Assembly (NCBI GenBank): GCA_016204595.1
Contig: JACQKJ010000009.1
Location: 1 to 18,056 of the forward strand
DNA: 18,056 nucleotides
Direction: 5' to 3'
Source: Candidatus Komeilibacteria bacterium
GTDB taxonomy: Bacteria; Patescibacteriota; Patescibacteriia; UBA1558; 2-01-FULL-52-15
The notes under the pieces were generated by a model, which had not been told where the DNA came from, did no database searches, and worked only from the letters and a program-made list of their open reading frames with translations. Positions 1 through 6,511 of this stretch are shown in pieces. Every line of letters begins with the position of its first letter. Position 1 is the stretch's first letter. The position numbers and the translations under genes were made by a program.

Positions 1-23
1 AGTATCAGGAGTATATTCAGAGC

Positions 24-1517
24 TTATTCGATCTTAAATATCCTCAACTTCTCCAGCGCTATTTCCGCAAGATGCAGGCGCTCCTTGCTTTCTGCATAGA
101 GCGTGAATAGCCGCTCACCTTTCTTCACACGCACGCCGAATTCCTTATTCAAATAAATACCCGCAAGTTTGACTGACGGAGCGCCAAGCGCACGGCAGAC
201 GAGGTTAATCGCCTTGTTATCCGTATACACGATCTTGCCGCTCTTTGTGGCGTTGTAATACTTCTTATGCGCGCCGAGCACGATCTGCTCGGAATCGACG
301 TTCGGGTTTCCTCCCTGCGCTTTGATGATCTGCTGCATTTTCTTCCATGCGCGACCCGAGTCAAGAACCTTCCAGGCGAGAGTCGAACCATGTCCCGGTT
401 TGCACTTGCCTATCAGCTCCAGAAGTTGTCCAGCAAGATGGACCGCCTTATGGCTCAAATCGCCCGGACGTTCTTTTTTCTGCTGCAAAACGCGCAGGAC
501 ATCCCTTGCTTCAAGCGCAGGCCCTACGCCAAAACCGACCGGGTCGGAGGTTTTGAGCATGCTCACTTTTATCTTGATACCGAAACGGTGTGCGACATAG
601 GTGAATTTCTTCTCGAGCATCCGGGCGGTCTTCATGTCTGGAATCTTCGTAGTAGGACCGACCGGCATGTCTATTATCAAGTGGTTGACGCCAGTCGCCA
701 CTTTCTTCGCCATGATGGATACGATCATCTTGCTGTATGGTTCAAGAGAAAGCGGATAACTGACCTTCAGGATCTTATCGTCAGCCGGGGCCAGGCTCAA
801 TCCTCCGCCCCACACCAGGCATCCGTTCGTTTTGTTGACGATCTTCCTGATCTGGTCTACGGAAAAACTGACCGGTGCCAACACTTCCATAGTATCAGCC
901 GTGCCCGCCGGAGAGGTGATGGCGCGCGACGACGTTTTCGGTATTTTCACGCCAAGCGCAGCGAGAATAGGCACCACGATCATGGTGGTGCGATTGCCCG
1001 CGAGCCCGCCGACCGAATGTTTGTCAGCCACGAGCCCGGAAAATTTCATCATATCTCCGGTTTCGGCCATTGCTTTTGTCAGGAAATACAATTCCTCATC
1101 CGTGTACTCGTTCATGAACCCCGAAGCGACGAAATAGGTGATCTGCACTTTCGACAGCTGGTCCGTGACGATATCCGACATAATGGAATGGATCTCCTCA
1201 TAGTTCAGGCGCTTGCCCAAAAGTCGCTTCTTGATCGCCTGGATCGAACGGGCGTTCTCCTGGAATTCAACCTGCACGATCGAGTTGTTCAAGATCTTCG
1301 CTTTAGACCACACATCCTTATACAATCCAATCTGACCGGGTCTGACCCGATGTTTACTGGTGTTTGCTGACACATAGATCGCTTTACCGTCTATGGTCAG
1401 TTTCAGATTGTCGCCGGCGTGAATACCAAAATGCCATGCCTCCAACTCGTTCAAAAGTGCGACTTTGATCGAGCCGGTTTCTTCATCGATGCGTTTTGCT
1501 TTCAAAAAATATGACAT
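24..1517 (-). CDS. deoA: AMP phosphorylase / thymidine phosphorylase, archaeal type
   Basis: The 497-residue product is a cytoplasmic enzyme of the nucleoside phosphorylase family (thymidine/AMP phosphorylase). It has the glycine-rich phosphate-binding segment with KHSVGG (about residues 166-171) and the signature KTSSRAITSPAGTADTME (194-211), which is the archaeal AMP-phosphorylase form rather than the short bacterial DeoA form. The extra N-terminal domain of about 80 residues also fits. In archaea and many CPR bacteria this enzyme converts AMP and phosphate to adenine and ribose-1,5-bisphosphate, which feeds a form II/III or III RuBisCO route; that pathway is known for the family, and no RuBisCO is seen here. 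The ATG follows the PilM-like stop by 5 nt. An AGGA at 1527-1530, 9 nt upstream and inside the preceding gene, is the clearest ribosome-binding site in the window. Substrate choice (AMP versus thymidine or cytidine) is not settled by sequence alone. Confidence 0.93.
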   Translation of the reverse strand: MSYFLKAKRIDEETGSIKVALLNELEAWHFGIHAGDNLKLTIDGKAIYVSANTSKHRVRPGQIGLYKDVWSKAKILNNSIVQVEFQENARSIQAIKKRLLGKRLNYEEIHSIMSDIVTDQLSKVQITYFVASGFMNEYTDEELYFLTKAMAETGDMMKFSGLVADKHSVGGLAGNRTTMIVVPILAALGVKIPKTSSRAITSPAGTADTMEVLAPVSFSVDQIRKIVNKTNGCLVWGGGLSLAPADDKILKVSYPLSLEPYSKMIVSIMAKKVATGVNHLIIDMPVGPTTKIPDMKTARMLEKKFTYVAHRFGIKIKVSMLKTSDPVGFGVGPALEARDVLRVLQQKKERPGDLSHKAVHLAGQLLELIGKCKPGHGSTLAWKVLDSGRAWKKMQQIIKAQGGNPNVDSEQIVLGAHKKYYNATKSGKIVYTDNKAINLVCRALGAPSVKLAGIYLNKEFGVRVKKGERLFTLYAESKERLHLAEIALEKLRIFKIE

Positions 1518-1522
1518 GGTGC

Positions 1523-3400
1523 TTATTCCTGTTGGAACGTATACAGGGCCGCGACCTGGATCCTCCCGGTTGCGACTTCGTCATAGGTATATGATTTTGA
1601 CATCAACTTCCAGGCGGGATTCTCGGCAGTAAACGATTTCAACCGGGCGGATTCGATCGATTGAAATGGCGAAGGGATCGGCATGGTGAGCATCTGGTAG
1701 GTAACGCTCAGAGATGATCCGGGGGAAACCGTGTCACCCTCAAGCCTAATATTAGTGTCGGTAGTATTGATCGACTTTTTGAAATACGAACCCAGGACCA
1801 ATCGTCCCCTGATCCCTCGCTCGACGATCTGATCGTTCTTCTGCGCCTCCCACAGGCGATCGGCAAAATAGTCAGCCAAGCGTTGTGCCAAAGGTGCCTC
1901 GCTCGGTCCTGACTCTCCATTTTGCTTGCTCATCAGTGCCACCGGATCGGTATTGGGAGGAGTTATCTCAGAAAGGTCGCTCGTTTCAAAGGTAGCATCC
2001 TCTAGTGAGCCCGGAATATCACCTGTTTCCGCCGTACCGGAAGGGGTTGCGACGGTAAAGACAAATGACATGGTTTTCTGCTGGGCTACATGCTGGTTAA
2101 TAACAAAATTCAAACTTTGTTCCGGCAAAGCTGTCCCGTCAGCAGAACGTGGACCGCCGGGGAAAATATTCCCGAGTGTACTGCCATAGCGCCACCAATA
2201 GATCCCAAGAAATGCGAGAGCAGCAAAACCAAGGAGGAGCAAGTAGATGAGCATTTTTTTAGATGACCCTTTTTTCTTGACTGGTGCTTGCGCATGCATC
2301 TCTGGTCCCTTCTTGAAGCCGTGTTTTGCAGGCAGCCAGTCTTTCTCCGAATGCTCCAAAAAATTTATAACGCCGTGGTAGCTTCCGGTCGCTATCCGCG
2401 CCAATCCAAGAACCACGATATACCGCTCCAGGTCCGACCGCTCCATGGATACGTGGAACAACGGTAACGGCTCCGCTACCGTCGTGGGAAGGCCGAGATT
2501 ATCGGCAAAATATTCATCGAGTCCCGGAAGTGCCGCAGTGCCGCCTGCAAGAATAACACGAGCGATCACCGTGCGGGTCCGCTGCTCATAAAATTTCATG
2601 AACAGCTGAATTTCATCCTTGAGCGGTTGCAGCTGACCCTGGATGATCAGCATGGCTGCCCCATCACCGTCCGCATGCTTCAAGCCGACTGTTATCTTGC
2701 GTTGTTCGGCTTCCGCGATACTTAACTTGAGCTTCTCGGCTAGTGCTGCGGTCAAATGGTTGCCGGCGATAGTGATGTTGATGGATTCCTGCAACGCCCC
2801 GTTCTGAAACACGGATGCGATCGTCGTCCGCGCGCCGATGTCGAGTATCAATACCATCTCTTCTTTCGAGTCATCTACCGTGGCAGCTCCCAGGGCGATC
2901 GACTCCATGGTGATCAACGAGACCTTCAGACGAAGCGAGGAAAAAAAATCCGTATACTCGCGTATCAACTCCGAGTACGTCGCCGCGAACAGATATCGCA
3001 CCCCCGCATCCGTTTCCCCGACCTTCTGAAAATCAGCGACGATGAGATCGGATTCCACCGGCAGCGTTTCGCGTGCTTCGGAAAAGAGAGCCGACGGAAC
3101 TTGCTTCACACCGATCGCGCGCGGCAGGACATACGTCTGCACAAAACTCCTGGATTCCGGCAATGTCAGAGCGATCTCTTTGCCGCTCAACGCAGATGGT
3201 GTTGCCTGCGCCAGAAGCTCCTGCACCGCGACTTTCAATTTTTCTGGCTGTATGATCTTTCCGTTCTCGATAATACCCCCCGCGAGTTCGACCCTGCTCT
3301 GGCTTTTGACAACAAAATAATCATGCTCACGGGCAAGCTCCAGGGCTTCCAATGAACTGTCAGAACAATTGATACCGAATGCTTGTCGTTGCTGAAACAT
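1523..3400 (-). CDS. PilM-like actin-fold protein fused to a membrane segment and C-terminal domain
   Basis: A 625-residue protein. Residues 1 to about 340 are an actin/FtsA-like ATPase of the PilM type: phosphate-1 segment GINCSDSS (9-16), phosphate-2 segment LDIGARTT (186-193) and adenosine segment ILAGGTAALPGL (283-294). PilM is normally a cytoplasmic ring that links PilB/PilC to the inner-membrane proteins PilN and PilO. Here the ATPase continues through VINFLEHSEKDW (344-355), which weakly resembles the PilN peptide that binds PilM. A lysine-rich stretch follows (375-382), then one membrane helix (383-402) and about 220 residues predicted outside the membrane, with low-complexity Ser/Thr/Pro (about 410-500) and then a folded part (about 505-625). 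It may combine PilM and PilN roles in one chain (inference). Its ATG overlaps the previous gene's TGA by one base (TGATG), which suggests translational coupling. The PilM call is strong; the function of the C-terminal domain is unknown. Confidence 0.82.
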   Translation of the reverse strand: MFQQRQAFGINCSDSSLEALELAREHDYFVVKSQSRVELAGGIIENGKIIQPEKLKVAVQELLAQATPSALSGKEIALTLPESRSFVQTYVLPRAIGVKQVPSALFSEARETLPVESDLIVADFQKVGETDAGVRYLFAATYSELIREYTDFFSSLRLKVSLITMESIALGAATVDDSKEEMVLILDIGARTTIASVFQNGALQESINITIAGNHLTAALAEKLKLSIAEAEQRKITVGLKHADGDGAAMLIIQGQLQPLKDEIQLFMKFYEQRTRTVIARVILAGGTAALPGLDEYFADNLGLPTTVAEPLPLFHVSMERSDLERYIVVLGLARIATGSYHGVINFLEHSEKDWLPAKHGFKKGPEMHAQAPVKKKGSSKKMLIYLLLLGFAALAFLGIYWWRYGSTLGNIFPGGPRSADGTALPEQSLNFVINQHVAQQKTMSFVFTVATPSGTAETGDIPGSLEDATFETSDLSEITPPNTDPVALMSKQNGESGPSEAPLAQRLADYFADRLWEAQKNDQIVERGIRGRLVLGSYFKKSINTTDTNIRLEGDTVSPGSSLSVTYQMLTMPIPSPFQSIESARLKSFTAENPAWKLMSKSYTYDEVATGRIQVAALYTFQQE

Positions 3401-3975
3401 CAGTCAAGTATATCTTTATATTCGATGACCGTAAATGGGTTCGTGTTGATATTGACGTTCACATTCAAGCGATCGACACTATCGCGAGAGAACGGATCGG
3501 TCGAACTTGCGTTAGCCACTATCTGACGAGTGTTGCCGGAACCGCTTATCGTTGCGACACAGTTCACGTTCGAGATATCTATATTGACGTTTCCGGAAGC
3601 GTTGGAGTTGTTTCGCAGCGTCGAGAGCGCATTATCAATACAGGCCGACGTAAAGGTGCGCGACTTGGATGCCGCCAGCCACGATGCGCTGTTGTTTGTT
3701 TCGTCTACGCTCATAAGCGCCACGGTAAGCCCATACACGACCGTCATGGCCGTGACCATGACCACCAGCATCAGCGCTATAAACCCACCCGTGCCGTGAA
3801 CGGCACGGGACCGGGGTGGGTTTGTTATAAGAGGTGTCTCCTCCCCGGGCGGATGCACCTTGGGCGCAGGCTCCGCCGAAATTTTTTCAATTCGCCCTTC
3901 ACTCCCGTCGCCTATCAGGCGACGGGCGTTTCGGACGTGCATAATGAACCCGCTTTGTGTATTTCGTTGCTGCAT
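3400..3975 (-). CDS. PilX/GspK-like minor pilin with an interrupted leader
   Basis: A 191-residue protein with one hydrophobic helix, GGFIALMLVVMVTAMTVVYG (63-82), followed by a small Ser/Thr/Asn-rich domain containing two Cys. The helix starts at a G|F prepilin-type cleavage site (G64|F65) but lacks Glu at mature position 5, as is usual for GspK/PilX-like pilins. The odd part is the first 63 residues. The ATG is followed by MQQRNTQSGFI, itself a normal short prepilin leader with G9|F10, then 55 residues of unrelated, GC-rich, hairpin-containing sequence before the second G-F-I. An alternative GTG start at 3858 would give a leader of about 25 residues. The ATG lies 3 nt after the upstream gene's stop. 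Likely a minor pilin that helps initiate or cap the pilus. The pilin-like call rests on the N-terminal helix and the operon position; the true start is uncertain. Confidence 0.7.
   Translation of the reverse strand: MQQRNTQSGFIMHVRNARRLIGDGSEGRIEKISAEPAPKVHPPGEETPLITNPPRSRAVHGTGGFIALMLVVMVTAMTVVYGLTVALMSVDETNNSASWLAASKSRTFTSACIDNALSTLRNNSNASGNVNIDISNVNCVATISGSGNTRQIVANASSTDPFSRDSVDRLNVNVNINTNPFTVIEYKDILD
3781..3951 (-). repeat. Hairpin-rich element inserted in the leader of the PilX-like gene
   Basis: The stretch holds three GC-rich palindromes (plus-strand positions). A: 3781-3823, an inner 10-bp stem CCCGTGCCGT/ACGGCACGGG (3788-3797 with 3800-3809), flanked by AAACCCA/TGGGTTT (3781-3787 with 3817-3823) and a 7-nt bulge. 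B: GGCGGA/TCCGCC (3848-3853 with 3872-3877). C: a perfect 10-bp stem CCCGTCGCCT/AGGCGACGGG (3904-3913 with 3917-3926) with a 3-nt loop. On the minus strand the element lies between two similar G-F-I coding sites, GGGTTCAT (ending the QSGFI leader) and GGGTTTAT (start of the pilin helix), exactly 165 bp (55 codons) apart. It therefore adds 55 residues without shifting the frame. It resembles a REP or MITE-like palindromic insertion; family membership is unknown. Confidence 0.6.
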
Positions 3976-3978
3976 ATT

Positions 3979-6381
3979 CTATGGGTCAATCCGAAATCTC
4001 GCCGTTGTGCTTGCGGTAGTCGTTGCGATCCCGAAGAGACCGGTCGTACCGATAAACTTCAGGCTCAACTGCGCCTCAATAGCGTCTCGCGATCCCAGCG
4101 TTGTCGTGGTCACCGCAAAGTCAGAAAGACCGACGAAAATCCGTTCCGGATCGGTCAGATCTTGCCGGGACACATCTGCATGCGGCGGATCGGCAGTACA
4201 ACTCGATGCCTGTCCGCGATTCGGATAATCCTGATAACACACCAGCCGCAAACCGTGACGCTCATCAAGGAGGCCGCTCCCGCGAATGCGTTTTTCAATA
4301 TATTGATATCGCGTCGCTGCTATAACTGCGCTGCCCACGATGTACAGGTAATCCTCGTCAACCAACACTCCTCCGTAAGGAATATCGGTATTGGAGATGT
4401 CAGTAATCGGGCCGAAGGCCGCGACGAGTGCGCCGGTTGTGCTGTCCCGTTTTTCAATATACCAGTCGTTGCTGCTATGACCGACCGCAAAGACATAGCC
4501 GCCATCAACGGCTACTCCATACCCTGCTGTCGTCGCCGATGCGGCAGTCGCCTTTCCCGACGAACCGAAGTTTGAATTCAATGAACCGTCTGCTTTAGAA
4601 ATCTTTTCAACGATAAGATCACTGCCGTCGGTACCGGTAGCATACACGGATGGGTATGAAGGGGCACCAAAATAATATCTGACGGTAAGCGTAGGCCGGT
4701 ATGAGGCAGTAGCATGTTCCCGTGTTGCTAGGTTTTTTGAGTTGGAATTTACCCCTTCATCTCCGATCAGTACCATGCCGTAATTCGTCGAAGAATTAGC
4801 TACCCATCCTGTGAGAGTTGCCGCATCCAATGCGATAACCACTTTTGTACCTGCGGCAGTGGAAGTGATGGTGGTCGAACCCATTGAACTTGCACTGCGG
4901 TCACTCGTCGTATTATCAGCGCCGCCCGCGACCCACGATGAGCCTGTTGCGACGCGGTAGGTCCATGAGGAATCAACATTAGGGGTGGCGTTGCCGGTTC
5001 CCTCTGACCAGGAGGAAAGGAGTTTGTACACATTCACAACCTCGCTGGTCGCCTGTCCTGACGTGACAGTCAAGGTCAAGTCGGCGCTCTCGACTGTCGC
5101 ATTCGCAGGAATACCAGACAGATCGAATGTAATGAGTGGGCGGTTAAGCCGTGTTGCATCAATGGCCCTGCCGACTGTTAAGGTTGTTGCGCCGCCATAG
5201 TTGTTCGTGGGAACAAACAGCTTCATATGACTATCGGCAGATGCGCTCAATGTCGCGCTGGTAGTTGTCGAAGTATTCGCGTCCATCGTGGCACTGTTAT
5301 AGGTGCCCCCTGCCGTCTGGCGGTACCCTGTGCTATTGAAATCCATGACATAGGCACCGGTTGACGCCAGTCGCTTCTCAATGGTACGGGAGCCGCCTGC
5401 ATCGCCGACAATGAAGATCCAATCATGCGTGGTATCGATCGTAACGTCATTAGCGGTTCCATTCGTAAAACCGTTATTAATGATCCCGTCGGTATCAAAG
5501 CCAGTGTCAAGAGTTCCGTCAGATACAGCACGCTTCTCAATGACCCAGTCATTTTGCGACGTGCCGGAGTTGTACGCATATCCGACGGCGTAGAGATACG
5601 TGGAGTCTATCACGAGCCTTTTGAATATCTTTGCGTTCGTGGAGGTAACAACGCCTTCGGTGCCGAAACTGGTGACGAGCGACCCATCGGTGATCCTCCG
5701 CTTCTCAATTTTTGCCTGATTGGTCGTGCTGTCCGCCTCATGACCGCCGACAATGTACAGATACTGGCCGTCTTGGACTATATCACGCGCGCCAAAGTTA
5801 CCGGATGTAGAGATCGCCCCGTTCGTCCCAAAACCGGTATCATACAGTACGTCATCGAGATAACGCTTGGAAACATGCCAGCCGTTATTCAAACTGCCGG
5901 CCGTATAGAGGTACTTCGAATCCTTGGTGAACCCGTATCCTTCGGCTGCATAACGCGGGCTGTCGGGTGAGGTGGAGGTTGCGCCCTCAAATAAATACGG
6001 CTCAACGCTAATAGCGCCGGACGCATACTGCCCCATACAACCTGACGGGAGATAGGGTACCGATGATGTGGCAAAATACAGCCAGAGTTTATCGTTGAAT
6101 ACGCATCGTGTTCCTCCGCTGGTCTGCACGAATCCGTCGGCGTTGCGCACCAGCGCATCCACCATATTGAGTACGCGTGATGCCGTGACATTGGTCGTGT
6201 TGGAAATAATGAAACGCGCTCTCGATCGCTGCACGATATCGGCGATGTTCACGAGAGCGATAAGAATGAACGAAACAATCCCAACGTAAATGATCGCCTC
6301 AATCAAAGTGAACCCCGTTAAAGATAGGGAACGCTTCAAGGTACCGTCCTTTTTGCTATGAAGTAGGAATGTATAATACAT
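3979..6381 (-). CDS. Giant minor pilin with inserted seven-blade propeller and DNRLRE-type domain
   Basis: An 800-residue prepilin. Cleavage is at G23|F24 (LTG|FTLIEAIIYVG), with Glu at mature position 5. Residues 24 to about 140 look like the helix and first part of a PilW/PulJ-type pilin. Residues about 155-710 contain seven similar units, each with a YLYxVG-like strand, an IEKR-like strand and a DGxLxxxFG-like turn. These strands begin near 157, 207, 262, 321, 578, 629 and 678, consistent with a seven-blade beta-propeller. Between units 4 and 5 (about 374-572) sits a beta-rich domain of the DNRLRE/disaggregatase-related type (LITFDLSGIPANATVESADL at 416-435, SYRPTLTVRYY at 560-570). Residues about 711-800 return to a pilin-like end, so the propeller appears to be inserted within the pilin fold. 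Probably displayed at the pilus tip as an adhesin (inference). The start codon is ATG; no good ribosome-binding site is seen, and a GGGG lies too far upstream. Confidence 0.8.
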   Translation of the reverse strand: MYYTFLLHSKKDGTLKRSLSLTGFTLIEAIIYVGIVSFILIALVNIADIVQRSRARFIISNTTNVTASRVLNMVDALVRNADGFVQTSGGTRCVFNDKLWLYFATSSVPYLPSGCMGQYASGAISVEPYLFEGATSTSPDSPRYAAEGYGFTKDSKYLYTAGSLNNGWHVSKRYLDDVLYDTGFGTNGAISTSGNFGARDIVQDGQYLYIVGGHEADSTTNQAKIEKRRITDGSLVTSFGTEGVVTSTNAKIFKRLVIDSTYLYAVGYAYNSGTSQNDWVIEKRAVSDGTLDTGFDTDGIINNGFTNGTANDVTIDTTHDWIFIVGDAGGSRTIEKRLASTGAYVMDFNSTGYRQTAGGTYNSATMDANTSTTTSATLSASADSHMKLFVPTNNYGGATTLTVGRAIDATRLNRPLITFDLSGIPANATVESADLTLTVTSGQATSEVVNVYKLLSSWSEGTGNATPNVDSSWTYRVATGSSWVAGGADNTTSDRSASSMGSTTITSTAAGTKVVIALDAATLTGWVANSSTNYGMVLIGDEGVNSNSKNLATREHATASYRPTLTVRYYFGAPSYPSVYATGTDGSDLIVEKISKADGSLNSNFGSSGKATAASATTAGYGVAVDGGYVFAVGHSSNDWYIEKRDSTTGALVAAFGPITDISNTDIPYGGVLVDEDYLYIVGSAVIAATRYQYIEKRIRGSGLLDERHGLRLVCYQDYPNRGQASSCTADPPHADVSRQDLTDPERIFVGLSDFAVTTTTLGSRDAIEAQLSLKFIGTTGLFGIATTTASTTARFRIDP

Positions 6382-6511
6382 AGATTTATATCGCTACCCC
6401 GTTAGAGATTTGGAACATGCTGCATTGAGAAACGAACCGATATACCGTTGATGGTATTTTTTATTCGGCAATATATTCATATACTTCTTAGCGCTGCATC
6501 TCTAACGGGGT
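6312..6511 (-). repeat. Inverted repeat plus third copy at the prepilin leader of the propeller pilin
   Basis: ACCCCGTTAGAGAT (plus 6396-6409) and ATCTCTAACGGGGT (plus 6498-6511) form a perfect 14-bp inverted repeat spanning 116 bp with an 88-nt loop. This nearly fills the 129-bp gap between the Ig-repeat gene and the propeller pilin gene. A third copy, ACCCCGTTAAAGAT (6312-6325, one mismatch), is inside the pilin gene. There the minus strand encodes SLTG and the first base of Phe in the cleavage site G|F. The upstream direct copy lies 84 bp (28 codons) before it and reads SLTG in the same frame before hitting TAG. The distal arm's terminal A is the last base of the Ig-repeat gene's TGA stop. 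The structure could be a mobile-element remnant, or an mRNA hairpin with two alternative pairing partners. Confidence 0.75.

Noticed and set aside
267..1370. Long plus-strand open frame opposite deoA
   Set aside because: It reads antisense to a clear conserved enzyme, has no family-like features and is Arg/His-rich as expected for the shadow of a coding strand.
3379..4575. Long plus-strand frame opposite the PilX-like and propeller pilin genes
   Set aside because: No recognisable domains, Cys/Arg-rich shadow composition, and opposite genes with clear motifs.
3979..6381. Independent secreted propeller enzyme
   Set aside because: A clear prepilin leader G|FTLIE and a pilin-like C-terminal end make a pilus-associated subunit more likely; no catalytic residues were recognised.
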